DNA of 64,000 bases, taken from contig NZ_CP117866.1 of assembly GCF_028736035.1 (NCBI RefSeq), positions 5,084,001-5,148,000 of the forward strand, written 5' to 3'. This stretch comes from Streptomyces sp. T12. Its GTDB lineage: Bacteria; Actinomycetota; Actinomycetes; Streptomycetales; Streptomycetaceae. This document shows positions 1 to 8,763 of the stretch, one piece after another (the first letter of the stretch is position 1; each line of letters opens with the position of its first letter). The notes beneath the pieces are model-generated. The model ran no database searches. It worked only from the letters and a program-made list of their open reading frames with translations, and was not told the origin of the DNA. A program made the position numbers and the translations under genes.

Positions 1-30
1 GGTGAGGGTGGCCAGTTTGCGTGCGGACAT
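1..30 (-). CDS. N-terminal fragment of an unidentified protein (runs off left edge)
   Basis: Only the first ten codons are inside the window (MSARKLATLT). The ATG is preceded by a purine-rich AAGGGGGAA ribosome binding site, which makes the start credible. It lies about 40 bases downstream of the ArsR-type regulator on the same strand, so the two probably form an operon. Such pairs often encode a regulator plus a transporter, but nothing in these ten residues identifies the product. Confidence 0.55.
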   Translation of the reverse strand, partial: MSARKLATLT

Positions 31-70
31 CGTTCCCCCTTGCTCATGTCTACTTCGTGTCTACTTCGCG

Positions 71-571
71 TCACGGCCGGGCCGTCGACAGCGCCACCAG
101 CAGCGGTACGACCCGCCCCGGCGGCACCTCGTAGCGGCCCCGGCCCGTCGTGTGCAGCCAGCCCGCGCCGGTCAGTTGGCGCAGGTGGTGGTAGATCTGG
201 CCGGTCGTGCCGACCTCGTCCAGCTCGGCGAGTTCGGCCGCGGTGCGCCGCCCGCCGATGACTTCGCGGAGCAGCCGCAGCCGGACCGGGTGGCCGAGCG
301 CGGCGAAGGACTCGGCGGCCTCGGTCCAGTCGCCGTCGAGCAGGCCCTCGGTCAGCGAGCCGTGCTGCCACTCGTACTGCTCCCCGGTCGGCAGCCGTAC
401 GGCGCCGGTGAACAGCACTCCTCCGTCGGCCGCTTCCAGCCCGGCCAGCCGCTCCTTGAACCCCTGCAGGGCCCAGAAGTCGCCCTCGCCGAGGCGGGGG
501 GCGGTGTGCTGCGCACCCTCCAGCGCGGCCAGTCGTCGCTCGAGGTCGGCGACGCGTTCTTCGAGTTCCAC
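71..571 (-). CDS. ArsR-family winged-helix transcriptional regulator
   Basis: A 166-residue protein. Residues 1-25 form a short heptad-like helix (ELEERVADLERRLAALEG), a plausible dimerisation coil. A winged helix-turn-helix of ArsR type lies at about residues 85-150, with FAALGHPVRLRLLREV and TGQIYHHLRQLTGAGW, the usual ArsR helices including the recognition helix. I see no Cys metal-binding motif, so metal sensing is not supported. The GTG start has AGGAG running directly into it, an unusually tight spacing. Palindromic repeats lie 10-31 bases upstream and suggest autoregulation. It is followed by a gene that leaves the window on the same strand. Confidence 0.82.
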   Translation of the reverse strand: MELEERVADLERRLAALEGAQHTAPRLGEGDFWALQGFKERLAGLEAADGGVLFTGAVRLPTGEQYEWQHGSLTEGLLDGDWTEAAESFAALGHPVRLRLLREVIGGRRTAAELAELDEVGTTGQIYHHLRQLTGAGWLHTTGRGRYEVPPGRVVPLLVALSTARP

Positions 572-580
572 TCCTGCGAT

Positions 581-602
581 ATTACGGAACTACGTAATTA
601 CG
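581..602. promoter_or_regulatory. Overlapping palindromes, probable ArsR-type operator
   Basis: ATTACG-6-CGTAAT (581-598) overlaps the perfect palindrome CGTAATTACG (593-602) just upstream of the regulator start at 571. It is an AT-rich island in very GC-rich DNA. Position and symmetry fit an autoregulatory operator covering the promoter. This is inferred from sequence only. Confidence 0.6.
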
Positions 603-642
603 TGCAAGCGGTGGAGTGGCGAAGGGACGGGTGACCGCACGA

Positions 643-678
643 CGAAGCCCCCGCCCGGCGGACCGGACGGGGGCTTCG
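643..678 (-). terminator. Hairpin downstream of purL
   Basis: An 11-bp perfect stem (CGAAGCCCCCG at 643-653 with its complement at 668-678) and a GC-rich loop. It lies about 20 bases past the purL stop codon, as expected for the terminator of the purSQL operon. There is no strong T-tract. Confidence 0.65.
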
Positions 679-696
679 GAGCCGTAGCACCGCTGC

Positions 697-2955
697 CTAC
701 TTGAGCAGCGCCGGAATCGTCTCCTCGTGCGCCACGCGCAGCTCCTCCAGGGAGAGCGCGAACTCGCCCTGGAGCTCGACGGAGTCACCGTCGACGACAC
801 CGATGCGGGTGACCGGCAGGCCCCGCGCACCGCACATGTCGTTGAAGCGGACCTCCTCGGAGCGCGGCACGGCGACGACCGCGCGTCCCGCCGACTCGGA
901 GAAGAGGAGGGTGAAGGCGTCGAGCCCGTCCGGTACGACCAGACGCGCGCCCTTGCCGCCGAGCAGCGCCGACTCGACGACCGCCTGGATGAGGCCGCCG
1001 TCGGACAGGTCGTGCGCGGAGTCGATCATGCCGTCGCGGGAGGCGGAGATCAGGATCTCGGCGAGCAGGCGCTCGCGCTCCAGGTCGACCTGGGGCGGCA
1101 GCCCACCGAGGTGGTCGTGCACGACCTGCGACCAGGCCGAACCGCCGAACTCCTCACGCGTGTCGCCGAGGAGGTAGAGCAGCTGGCCCTCCTCCTGGAA
1201 GGCGACCGGCGTGCGCCGGGCCACGTCGTCGATGACGCCGAGGACCGCGACCACGGGGGTCGGGTGGATGGCGACCTCGCCGGTCTGGTTGTAGAGCGAG
1301 ACATTGCCGCCGGTCACCGGCGTGCCGAGCTGCTGGCAGGCGTCGGCGAGTCCGCGGACGGCCTCCGCGAACTGCCACATCACCGCCGGGTCCTCGGGCG
1401 AGCCGAAGTTCAGGCAGTCGGAGACCGCGAGCGGCTTGGCGCCGGTCGTGGCGACGTTGCGGTACGCCTCCGCGAGCGCCAACTGGGCGCCGTGGTACGG
1501 GTCCAGCTTGGCGTACCGGCCGTTGCCGTCCGTCGCGATGGCCACGCCGAGGCCGGTCGCCTCGTCGATGCGGATCATGCCGGAGTCCTCGGGCTGGGCG
1601 AGGACGGTGTTGCCCTGCACGAAGTGGTCGTACTGCGAGGTGATCCACTTCTTGGAGGCCTGGTTGGGAGAGGCCACCAGCTTCAGGACCTGGTCCTTCA
1701 GCTCTGCCGAACTCGCGGGCCGCGCAAGCTTGTTGGCGTCGTCCGCCTGAAGGGCGTCCTGCCACTGCGGGCGGGCGTACGGGCGCTCGTAGACCGGGCC
1801 CTCGTGCGCCACGGTGCGCGGGTCGACGTCGACGATCTTGCCGCCGTGCCAGTAGATCTCCAGGCGGTCGCCGTCGGTCACTTCACCGATGACGGTGGCG
1901 ATGACGTCCCACTTCGCGCAGATCTCCAGGAACCGGTCGACCTTCTCCGGCTCGACGACCGCGCACATGCGTTCCTGCGACTCGCTCATGAGGATTTCCT
2001 CGGGAGAGAGCGTCGAGTCACGCAGGGGTACGTCGTCCAGCGTCACGCGCATGCCGCCGGAGCCGTTGGAGGCGAGCTCGGAAGTGGCGCAGGACAGACC
2101 GGCGGCACCCAGGTCCTGGATACCGACGACCAGCTTCTCCCGGAAGGCCTCCAGGGTGCACTCGATGAGCAGCTTCTCCTGGAAGGGGTCACCGACCTGG
2201 ACCGCCGGGCGCTTGGAGGGCTTCGCGTCGTCGAAGGTCTCGGAGGCGAGGATCGACGCGCCGCCGATGCCGTCACCACCCGTACGGGCCCCGTACAGGA
2301 TGACCTTGTTGCCCGCGCCGGACGCCTTGGCCAGGTGGATGTCCTCGTGCCGCATCACACCGATGGCACCGGCGTTGACCAGCGGGTTTCCCTGGTAGCA
2401 GGAGTCGAAGACGACCTCGCCGCCGATGTTCGGCAGGCCCAGGCAGTTGCCGTAGCCGCCGATGCCGGCGACGACACCCGGCAGCACGCGCTTGGTGTCG
2501 GGGTGGTCGGCCGCACCGAACCGCAGCGGGTCGACCACGGCAACCGGCCGCGCGCCCATCGCGATGATGTCGCGGACGATGCCGCCCACGCCCGTGGCCG
2601 CGCCCTGGTAGGGCTCGACGTACGACGGGTGGTTGTGCGACTCGACCTTGAAGGTCACGGCGTAACCCTGGCCGACGTCGACGACGCCCGCGTTCTCGCC
2701 GATGCCGACGAGCAGCGCATCGCTCTGCGGCGCCTTCTCGCCGAACTGGCGCAGGTGCACCTTCGACGACTTGTACGAGCAGTGCTCGGACCACATGACC
2801 GAGTACATGGCGAGCTCGGCACCGGTGGGCCGACGGCCGAGGATCTCCACGACCCGCTCGTACTCGTCCTTCTTCAGACCGAGTTCGGCCCAGGGCAGCT
2901 CGACGTCGGGGGTCGCGGCCGCGTGCTCGACCGTGTCCAGAGGCGTCCGGCTCAT
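697..2955 (-). CDS. purL: Phosphoribosylformylglycinamidine synthase subunit PurL
   Basis: Catalyses the ATP-dependent conversion of FGAR to FGAM in de novo purine synthesis, using ammonia delivered by PurQ, in a complex with PurS and PurQ. At 752 residues it is the small PurL type that needs separate PurS and PurQ subunits. Visible motifs include [17 protein letters not shown] near residue 107 (the catalytic His region and nucleotide loop), GGASILASE and the C-terminal AIR-synthase-like half with DLSDGGL. The ATG overlaps the purQ stop by 4 bases, so it is translated by coupling as the last gene of the purS-purQ-purL operon. A stem-loop follows at 643-678. Confidence 0.98.
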   Translation of the reverse strand: MSRTPLDTVEHAAATPDVELPWAELGLKKDEYERVVEILGRRPTGAELAMYSVMWSEHCSYKSSKVHLRQFGEKAPQSDALLVGIGENAGVVDVGQGYAVTFKVESHNHPSYVEPYQGAATGVGGIVRDIIAMGARPVAVVDPLRFGAADHPDTKRVLPGVVAGIGGYGNCLGLPNIGGEVVFDSCYQGNPLVNAGAIGVMRHEDIHLAKASGAGNKVILYGARTGGDGIGGASILASETFDDAKPSKRPAVQVGDPFQEKLLIECTLEAFREKLVVGIQDLGAAGLSCATSELASNGSGGMRVTLDDVPLRDSTLSPEEILMSESQERMCAVVEPEKVDRFLEICAKWDVIATVIGEVTDGDRLEIYWHGGKIVDVDPRTVAHEGPVYERPYARPQWQDALQADDANKLARPASSAELKDQVLKLVASPNQASKKWITSQYDHFVQGNTVLAQPEDSGMIRIDEATGLGVAIATDGNGRYAKLDPYHGAQLALAEAYRNVATTGAKPLAVSDCLNFGSPEDPAVMWQFAEAVRGLADACQQLGTPVTGGNVSLYNQTGEVAIHPTPVVAVLGVIDDVARRTPVAFQEEGQLLYLLGDTREEFGGSAWSQVVHDHLGGLPPQVDLERERLLAEILISASRDGMIDSAHDLSDGGLIQAVVESALLGGKGARLVVPDGLDAFTLLFSESAGRAVVAVPRSEEVRFNDMCGARGLPVTRIGVVDGDSVELQGEFALSLEELRVAHEETIPALLK

Positions 2956-3632
2956 GCGTTGACCAGCTTCTTGAGGATCGAGGTGAAGAAGGGGAGGCCG
3001 TCGGTGCGGCCCGACCCGATAAGGGGCTCGACGGCGTGCTCCGGGTGCGGCATGAGGCCTACGACGTTCCCGGCCTCGTTGGTGATGCCGGCGATGTCGT
3101 TGAGCGAGCCGTTGGGGTTGAAGTCGAGGTAGCGGAACGCGACCCTGCCCTCGGCCTCCAGCTTGTCCAGCGTGTACTGGTCGGCGACGTAACGGCCGTC
3201 CATGTTCTTCAGCGGGATGAAGATCTCCTGGCCCGCCTCGTAGTCGGCGGTCCAGGCGGTCTCCGCGTTCTCCACCCGCAGCTTCTGGTCGCGGCAGATG
3301 AAGTGCAGGTGGTCGTTGCCGAGCATCCCGCCCGGGAGGAGGTGGGCCTCGGTGAGGATCTGGAAGCCGTTGCAGATACCGAGGACCGGGAGGCCTGCCT
3401 TGGCCTGCTCGATGACCGTCTCCATCACGGGCGAGAAGCGGGAGATGGCGCCGGCCCGCAGATAGTCGCCGTAGGAGAAACCACCGGGGAGGACAACCGC
3501 GTCCACCTGGTGGAGGTCCTTGTCCTTGTGCCAGAGAGCGACCGGTTCGGCACCCGCGAGGCGGATCGCGCGCTGAGTGTCCCGGTCGTCGAGACTCCCC
3601 GGGAAAGTGACGACGCCAATACGAGCGGTCAC
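2952..3632 (-). CDS. purQ: Phosphoribosylformylglycinamidine synthase glutaminase subunit PurQ
   Basis: Class I glutamine amidotransferase (226 residues) that hydrolyses glutamine and channels ammonia to PurL. The nucleophile Cys is in GICNGFQ near residue 87, and the His/Glu of the triad are in PHPEHAVE near residue 195. N-terminal [15 protein letters not shown] and [12 protein letters not shown] are typical of PurQ. It overlaps purS upstream and purL downstream by 4 bases each. Confidence 0.98.
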   Translation of the reverse strand: MTARIGVVTFPGSLDDRDTQRAIRLAGAEPVALWHKDKDLHQVDAVVLPGGFSYGDYLRAGAISRFSPVMETVIEQAKAGLPVLGICNGFQILTEAHLLPGGMLGNDHLHFICRDQKLRVENAETAWTADYEAGQEIFIPLKNMDGRYVADQYTLDKLEAEGRVAFRYLDFNPNGSLNDIAGITNEAGNVVGLMPHPEHAVEPLIGSGRTDGLPFFTSILKKLVNA

Positions 3633-3898
3633 TTCGCGGCCTCCGCGACTTCCTCCACCTTGACGGTGAAGTCCTCGATCACGGTGTTGGCGAGGAAGGA
3701 TTCCGCAAGATCGTGGATGCGGGCGAGCGCGGCCTCGTCGACCGGCCCGTCAACTTCCAGTTCGAAACGCTTTCCCTGACGGACGTCGGAGATACCTTCG
3801 AAACCCAGCCGCGGCAGTGCGCGCTGCACCGCCTGGCCCTGGGGGTCGAGGATCTCCGGCTTGAGCATGACGTCGACTACGACGCGTGCCACTGGCAC
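3629..3898 (-). CDS. purS: Phosphoribosylformylglycinamidine synthase subunit PurS
   Basis: A small 89-residue subunit that bridges PurL and PurQ in the FGAM synthase complex. Residues 1-30 contain [19 protein letters not shown] and the core has [18 protein letters not shown], the PurS signature. It is the first gene of the purS-purQ-purL operon; the stop overlaps the purQ start by 4 bases. Confidence 0.97.
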   Translation of the reverse strand: MPVARVVVDVMLKPEILDPQGQAVQRALPRLGFEGISDVRQGKRFELEVDGPVDEAALARIHDLAESFLANTVIEDFTVKVEEVAEAAK

Positions 3899-4202
3899 TC
3901 CCGGTGTGTGGTGCTGAGCAGGTTCCTTCAGACTACCCGCACAAAATTTCTACGCGAGTAGAGTTGTAGGAAGCTACGTGACAGCCGTCACGATCCGGTA
4001 TCGAAGGGGTGCGTTCACGAAAAGTTACGGGAAAGATCCCCGTACCGCCCCGGATAGCTATTGCGCTCGGACACGCGGGCAGATTTAGTCGGGCTTCACA
4101 TTGCATTGCCGGGCACTGTACAAATGAATTGGCAAATAGCCGAGACTCGGCACGTCGTCGCAGCTGAGCTGTATGAGGTGCCGGACGAAGGGACCGATAT
4201 TC
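3899..4202. other. Divergent intergenic region between purS and lsrL
   Basis: About 300 bases that must hold the promoters of the leftward pur operon and the rightward lsrL gene. It is less GC-rich than its surroundings, notably 3935-3990 and 4080-4140. I could not assign a convincing -10/-35 pair, an RNA motif or a small gene. Confidence 0.5.
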
Positions 4203-4520
4203 GTGGCGCAGAAGGTCGTGGTCACTCTCTTTGACGACATCGACGGCTCAGAAGCGGCGGAAACGATCGCCTTCGGACTCGACGGCAAGTCGTACGAGAT
4301 CGACCTGAATGAAGCCAATGCCAAGAAACTGCGTAAGGCGCTCGCGCCGTACGTGGAGGCCGGGCGCAAGCGGTCGAAGTCAGGCAAGGCGTACAAGCAG
4401 ACCGAGGTCGCCCCGGACCCGGCGGCCGTCCGGGCCTGGGCGCAGGCCAACAAGATGGAGGTGCCGGCCCGCGGCCGCATCCCCAAGAAGGTCTACGAGG
4501 CGTTCGCCTCGGCGCGGTGA
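4203..4520 (+). CDS. lsrL: Lsr2-like nucleoid-associated protein (LsrL type)
   Basis: A 105-residue histone-like protein that binds AT-rich DNA, bridges it and silences transcription. The N-terminal dimerisation domain begins AQKVVVTLFDDIDGSEAAET. The C-terminal DNA-binding domain (about residues 70-105) has RAWAQANKMEVPARGRIP, with the RGR minor-groove motif. I chose the GTG at 4203, preceded by GAAGGGA, rather than the upstream in-frame ATG at 4173, because the Lsr2 fold begins at AQKV. Streptomyces usually has two Lsr2 paralogues. The position beside purSQL matches, from memory, the secondary copy LsrL rather than the main Lsr2. Confidence 0.9.
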   Translation: MAQKVVVTLFDDIDGSEAAETIAFGLDGKSYEIDLNEANAKKLRKALAPYVEAGRKRSKSGKAYKQTEVAPDPAAVRAWAQANKMEVPARGRIPKKVYEAFASAR

Positions 4521-4690
4521 CCTCAGCTCGGTGAGGCGACCCGGGGGTGTGGACTCAGGGCCCGTCAGCGGGCCCTGGGGACAGCCGATTTGGGGCGGAG
4601 CGACAACCGACTTGCGCTACCCCCCTGCTGATCAGCTAATGTCTGGAGCACGCCGCCGGGCGGGGCAGAAAAGCCCAGCTCGCCGAGCAT

Positions 4691-4762
4691 GCGGGTGTAG
4701 TTCAGTAGTAGAACATCCCCCTTCCAGGGGGAAGGCGCAGTGTGCAATTCCTGTCACCCGCT
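4691..4762 (+). tRNA. tRNA-Gly(TCC), structurally atypical
   Basis: The acceptor stem GCGGGTG/CACCCGC, D stem GTTC/GAAC and anticodon stem TCCCC/GGGGA are perfect. The loop CTTCCAG gives anticodon TCC. The D loop AGTAGTA lacks G18 (A instead). The T loop reads TGCAATT instead of TTCRANY, so position 55 is G rather than T. The T stem CAGTG/CCTGT has only one Watson-Crick pair and one wobble pair in register. Loss of the G18-T55 contact and of the T arm suggests poor EF-Tu binding, as in the Staphylococcus cell-wall glycine tRNAs. The alternative is a divergent but translational tRNA. No CCA is encoded. Confidence 0.85.
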
Positions 4763-4842
4763 CTGCATCGCCGTACGGACCACTGAAGTGGATCAGGTAG
4801 GCTGGTGCTCGCACCGATCAGTGGAAGCTGATCGGGGGCAAT

Positions 4843-4915
4843 GCGGACGTAGCTCAGTTGGTAGAGCGCAACCTTGCCAAGGTTGAGGTCGCGAGTTCGA
4901 GCCTCGTCGTCCGCT
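4843..4915 (+). tRNA. tRNA-Gly(GCC), copy 1
   Basis: A canonical 73-nt cloverleaf: acceptor GCGGACG/CGTCCGC, D loop with GG, anticodon loop TTGCCAA (GCC), and T arm GCGAG-TTCGAGC-CTCGT. It is identical to the copy at 8684-8756. A strong terminator follows at once. Confidence 0.97.
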
Positions 4916-4923
4916 CTTGATAG

Positions 4924-4952
4924 AAACCCCGGTCCACTGGACCGGGGTTTTT
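4924..4952 (+). terminator. Rho-independent terminator of the tRNA pair
   Basis: A 12-bp perfect stem (AAACCCCGGTCC and its complement) with an ACT loop and a run of T at the 3' side. It lies right after tRNA-Gly(GCC) copy 1. Confidence 0.85.
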
Positions 4953-5043
4953 CATGTGCCGTGCGCGGCCTCCTGACATTTGTCATGCGGAGTGGTGACA
5001 GCGCGCACTGCTGCGGGGCTCCCGCTGCCGGGACGCTGATGTC

Positions 5044-6003
5044 ATGAACATCGACGAACACGAACACGTGATTGAGGTCACTGACCTGCGGCGTGTGTAC
5101 GGGGGCGGGTTCGAGGCGGTGCGTGGAATCACCTTCTCCGTGGACCGCGGCGAGGTCTTCGCGCTGCTCGGCACCAACGGCGCGGGCAAGACGTCCACCG
5201 TCGAGCTGCTGGAGGGGCTCGCCCGGCCGGCCGGCGGGCAGGTGCGGGTGCTCGGGTGCGATCCCTACGCCGAGCGGGGCGTCGTAAGGCCGCGGACCGG
5301 GGTGATGTTGCAGGAGGGCGGGTTTCCGTCCGAGCTGACCGTCGCCGAGACCGCGCGGATGTGGGCGGGGTGCGTGAGCGGGGCACGGCCGCCGCGGGAA
5401 GTGCTGGAGCTGGTCGGGCTGGCCGGGAAGGCCGATGTGCGGGTGAAGCAGCTGTCCGGGGGTGAGCGGCGGCGCCTGGACCTGGCGCTCGCGCTGCTCG
5501 GGGATCCCGAGGTGCTGTTCCTGGACGAGCCGACGACCGGCCTCGACGCCGAAGGGCGCCGGGACACCTGGGAGTTGGTGCGGGGGCTGCGGGACGCCGG
5601 TACGACCGTGCTGCTGACCACGCACTACCTGGAGGAGGCCGAGGGCCTCGCCGACCGGCTCGCGATCCTGCACGAGGGACGCATCGCGGCCGCGGGGACG
5701 CCGGCCGAGGTGACCGCGGCCCAGCCGGCGCGGATCTCCTTCGAGCTGCCCGAGGGCTACTTCGTGGGCGACCTGCCGCCGCTCGCCGAGATGGGGGTGA
5801 GCGGGCACGAGGTCGACGGGCGGGCCGTACGACTGCGGACCCATCAGCTGCAACGGGCGGCGACCCGGCTGCTGGTGTGGGCCGAGGGGGCCGGGGTGGA
5901 GCTGGGGCGGCTGGATGTGCGGGCGGCCTCGCTGGAGGAGGCGTTCCTGGGGATCGCGCGGGAGGCGGCGGGAGCTGCCGAGACGAAGGAGTACGCGGCA
6001 TGA
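5044..6003 (+). CDS. ABC transporter ATP-binding protein (DrrA-like)
   Basis: A 319-residue ATPase of a two-gene export ABC transporter. Walker A is GTNGAGKTS (about residues 44-52), the signature is LSGGERRR (near 140) and Walker B is VLFLDEPTTGLD (near 160), followed by the H-loop TTHYLEEAE. The C-terminal extension after residue 220 is typical of the DrrA/antibiotic-type subfamily. Its stop overlaps the permease start by 4 bases. The next two genes encode a histidine kinase and response regulator, which suggests this is a transporter controlled by, or signalling with, that pair. The substrate is not identifiable. Confidence 0.93.
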   Translation: MNIDEHEHVIEVTDLRRVYGGGFEAVRGITFSVDRGEVFALLGTNGAGKTSTVELLEGLARPAGGQVRVLGCDPYAERGVVRPRTGVMLQEGGFPSELTVAETARMWAGCVSGARPPREVLELVGLAGKADVRVKQLSGGERRRLDLALALLGDPEVLFLDEPTTGLDAEGRRDTWELVRGLRDAGTTVLLTTHYLEEAEGLADRLAILHEGRIAAAGTPAEVTAAQPARISFELPEGYFVGDLPPLAEMGVSGHEVDGRAVRLRTHQLQRAATRLLVWAEGAGVELGRLDVRAASLEEAFLGIAREAAGAAETKEYAA

Positions 6004-6776
6004 GTACGGCGGTGACCACCCCGGTGGGGCGGATGACGGCGTTGGCCCGGGCCGAGCTGACGTTGCTCGGGCGCAGCAAGGGCACGCTGTTCGCGGCGCT
6101 GTTCGTGCCGCTGGTGCTGCCCTTCAGCGCGCAGATGGCGGCGAAGGAGATGGACCTGGCGGAGGTCGGCCTCACCCTCGGCACGGTCATCCTGCCCGCC
6201 TCGATCGGCTTCTCACTGCTCTACGCGGTGTACGCGACACTCGTCGCCGTCTACACCGCCCGGCGCGAGGAACTCGTCCTCAAACGGCTGCGCACCGGCG
6301 AGCTGAAGGACACCGAGATCCTGGCGGGGGCCGCGCTGCCGGCCGTGGCCACGGGACTCGCGCAGAGCCTGGTGCTGGCGGTCGGCTGCGCCGTCCTGCT
6401 CGATGTGGGCGCGCCCCGCGCTCCCCATCTCGCCGTGCTGGGACTGCTGTTGGGGGTCGTGCTGTGCGCGTCGCTGGCCGCCGTGACCTCGTCCTTCACC
6501 CGCACCGTCGAGAGTGCGCAGGTCACGACACTGCCCGTGTTGTTCGTCTCCATGATCTTCTCCGGGATGTTCGTCCCCCTGGAGGTGCTGCCGGACCGGG
6601 TGGCGTCGGTGTGCGAACTGCTGCCGCTGACCCCGGTGATCACGCTCGTGCGCGGCGGCTGGACCGGGGAGCTGTCGGCCTACGAGGTGATCGGTCCCGT
6701 GCTGACCGGACTGGCCTGGGCGGTCCTGGGCGTGTTGGCTGTACGGCGGTGGTTCCGGTGGGAACCGCGGCGCTGA
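6000..6776 (+). CDS. ABC-2 type transporter permease
   Basis: A 258-residue integral membrane protein with about six hydrophobic segments, for example LFAALFVPLVLPF, IGFSLLYAVYATLVAVY and LPVLFVSMIFSGMFVPLEVL. The last resembles the conserved late segment of ABC-2 permeases. The start is the ATG at 6000, overlapping the ATPase stop (ATGA), not an earlier in-frame codon. It forms the membrane part of the exporter with the upstream ATPase. The histidine kinase starts 16 bases downstream. Confidence 0.92.
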   Translation: MSTAVTTPVGRMTALARAELTLLGRSKGTLFAALFVPLVLPFSAQMAAKEMDLAEVGLTLGTVILPASIGFSLLYAVYATLVAVYTARREELVLKRLRTGELKDTEILAGAALPAVATGLAQSLVLAVGCAVLLDVGAPRAPHLAVLGLLLGVVLCASLAAVTSSFTRTVESAQVTTLPVLFVSMIFSGMFVPLEVLPDRVASVCELLPLTPVITLVRGGWTGELSAYEVIGPVLTGLAWAVLGVLAVRRWFRWEPRR

Positions 6777-6792
6777 AGCAGGGGGACGACAT

Positions 6793-8049
6793 ATGCGCGG
6801 GCCGGGCACGTGGTGGCGGGGGAAGAGCACGCCGGCGAAAGTGGAGACGTACACGAGGTGGTCGTTCCACTTCTTCGCGGTGATCGAGATCATGGCGGTC
6901 GGACTGCCGGTCACCGGTGAGCTCGGACTCGCGCTGGGCGCCTGGCTGATGCTTCTGGTCTGCGCGCACGCGGCGGTCTGTGCCCTGACCGTGTCGCGGG
7001 CGCTGGACTGGGTGCGGGGCCGGCGTGAGCAGCCCGTACGGCTGCTGTGGGCGCTCGGCGCCGTCACCTTGGCGGTCGCCGTCACCGCCCTCGTCGTAGC
7101 CGAGCACGGTCCGGACGGTGACGGCGTCGACTCCGCGGCGGGCGGCGTCTTCGGCGTCGTGCTGATCTTCGGGGCGGGCATCATCGCGCTCGGTGTGCGC
7201 AACCGGCGGCGCGTGTACGCCGTCGTCGCGGGCTTCGCGGCCGGTGCGGGGCTCGTCGCGTTCCCGCTGGGCCAGCCGGCCCCCGCCGCACTGGTCAGTG
7301 CGCTGGCGGTGCTGCTCGGCGGCGGGTTCCTCGCCTTCAGCGCCATCTTCTCCGTCTGGCTGCTCAACGCCGTCTACGAACTCGACGAGGCCCGTGAGAC
7401 CCGGGCCCGGCTCGCCGTGGCCGAGGAGCGGCTGCGGTTCGGGCGGGATCTGCACGACGTGATGGGGCGGAATCTGGCGGTCATCGCCCTGAAGAGCGAA
7501 CTCGCCGTGCAGTTGGCGCGGCGTGAGCGGCCCGAGGCCGTGGAGCAGATGATCGAGGTGCAGCGGATCGCGCAGGAGTCGCAGCGCGAGGTGCGGGACG
7601 TCGTACGGGGATACCGGGAGGCCGACCTCGGGGTCGAACTCGCGGGTGCGCAGGGTGTGTTGACGGCCGCCGGGATCGAGTGCGAGGTGACCGGGGAGGC
7701 GGCCGGACTGCCCGCCGAGGTGCAGTCGGCGCTGGCGTGGGTGGTGCGGGAGGCGACCACCAATGTGCTGCGGCACGGGGATGCCGGGCGGTGCGTGGTG
7801 GGAGTGCGGGTGACGGAGGGGCGCGTGGTGTTGACGGTGGAGAACGACGGGACTGCCGGGGAGACGGTGGAGAACGACGGGGCAGCCGGAGCCTCCGACG
7901 GGGGTGGAGGCTCCGGCCTGGCCGGGCTGCGGGAGCGGCTGGCCGCGGTGGACGGCACGCTGGAGGCCGGCCGCGTCGGGGAGGGGATGTTCCGGCTGGT
8001 GGCCGAGGTGCCGTTGGCGGGAGCGGGCGTGCGGGAGGTCGCCGTATGA
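6793..8049 (+). CDS. Membrane sensor histidine kinase (NarL-partner type, HisKA_3)
   Basis: 418 residues. The first ~195 carry about five to six transmembrane segments with almost no extracellular loop, so it probably senses a membrane or transported signal. The phosphoacceptor is His in FGRDLHDVMGRNLAVIALKS (near residue 222), with N-box REATTNVLRHGDAG and G-box SGLAGLRERLAA. The N/G-box linker contains an imperfect internal duplication (VENDGTAGET and VENDGAAGAS). The stop overlaps the response regulator start (ATGA). It belongs with the upstream ABC exporter, an arrangement common in actinobacterial stress and drug-resistance modules. Confidence 0.93.
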   Translation: MRGPGTWWRGKSTPAKVETYTRWSFHFFAVIEIMAVGLPVTGELGLALGAWLMLLVCAHAAVCALTVSRALDWVRGRREQPVRLLWALGAVTLAVAVTALVVAEHGPDGDGVDSAAGGVFGVVLIFGAGIIALGVRNRRRVYAVVAGFAAGAGLVAFPLGQPAPAALVSALAVLLGGGFLAFSAIFSVWLLNAVYELDEARETRARLAVAEERLRFGRDLHDVMGRNLAVIALKSELAVQLARRERPEAVEQMIEVQRIAQESQREVRDVVRGYREADLGVELAGAQGVLTAAGIECEVTGEAAGLPAEVQSALAWVVREATTNVLRHGDAGRCVVGVRVTEGRVVLTVENDGTAGETVENDGAAGASDGGGGSGLAGLRERLAAVDGTLEAGRVGEGMFRLVAEVPLAGAGVREVAV

Positions 8050-8660
8050 CCGGGCCTGTACGGCTGCTGCTCGCCGACGACGAGCATCTGATCCGGGGTG
8101 CGCTCGCCACGCTGCTCTCCCTGGAGGACGACCTGGTGATCGTCGCCGAGGCGGCGAGCGGGCCGGAGGCACTGGCGATGGCACGGGCGCACGAGCCGGA
8201 CGTGGCCGTTCTCGATCTTCAGATGCCCGGGGCGGACGGTGTGAAGGTCGCCACATCCCTGCGCGCCGAACTGCCCGGCTGCAAGGTGTTGATCGTGACC
8301 AGTCACGGGCGGCCCGGGCATCTGAAGCGCGCCCTTGAGGCGGGTGTGCGCGGGTTCGTCCCGAAGACCGTCAGCGCTCAGCGGCTCGCGGAGATCATCC
8401 GCACCGTGCATGCCGGAAACCGTTACGTCGACCCCGAGTTGGCCGCCGACGCCATCGCCGCCGGGGACTCGCCGCTGACCGCGCGGGAGGCCGAGGTGCT
8501 GGAACTGGCGGCCGACGGCGCGCCCGTCGCGGAGATCGCGGAGCGGGCCGCGCTGTCGCAGGGGACCGTGCGGAACTATCTGTCGTCGGCCGTCTCGAAG
8601 CTCGGGGCGGAGAATCGGCACGCGGCGGTGCGTCTCGCGCGGGAGCGAGGTTGGGTATAG
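8046..8660 (+). CDS. NarL/LuxR-family response regulator
   Basis: 204 residues. The receiver domain (1-120) has acidic residues in LLLADDEH, the phosphoacceptor Asp in VAVLDLQMPG (near residue 56) and Lys in GFVPKTVS. The C-terminal LuxR-type HTH (about 140-200) has LTAREAEVLELAADG and ALSQGTVRNYLSSAVSKL. It is translationally coupled to the kinase. A tRNA-Gly follows 24 bases downstream. Confidence 0.95.
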   Translation: MTGPVRLLLADDEHLIRGALATLLSLEDDLVIVAEAASGPEALAMARAHEPDVAVLDLQMPGADGVKVATSLRAELPGCKVLIVTSHGRPGHLKRALEAGVRGFVPKTVSAQRLAEIIRTVHAGNRYVDPELAADAIAAGDSPLTAREAEVLELAADGAPVAEIAERAALSQGTVRNYLSSAVSKLGAENRHAAVRLARERGWV

Positions 8661-8683
8661 TTGCTCTCGCGCCACGGCGCAGT

Positions 8684-8756
8684 GCGGACGTAGCTCAGTT
8701 GGTAGAGCGCAACCTTGCCAAGGTTGAGGTCGCGAGTTCGAGCCTCGTCGTCCGCT
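8684..8756 (+). tRNA. tRNA-Gly(GCC), copy 2
   Basis: A 73-nt canonical cloverleaf, identical in every base to copy 1 at 4843-4915. The two copies flank the ABC exporter/two-component segment in direct orientation. Confidence 0.97.
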
Positions 8757-8763
8757 CCAGATG

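Noticed and set aside
727..3132. Long open frame antisense to purL
   Set aside because: GC-rich third positions keep antisense frames open; the translation is low-complexity and the sense gene is a certain purL.
4173..4202. Upstream ATG as the lsrL start
   Set aside because: It adds residues not found in Lsr2 proteins, and the GTG at 4203 has a better-placed ribosome site.
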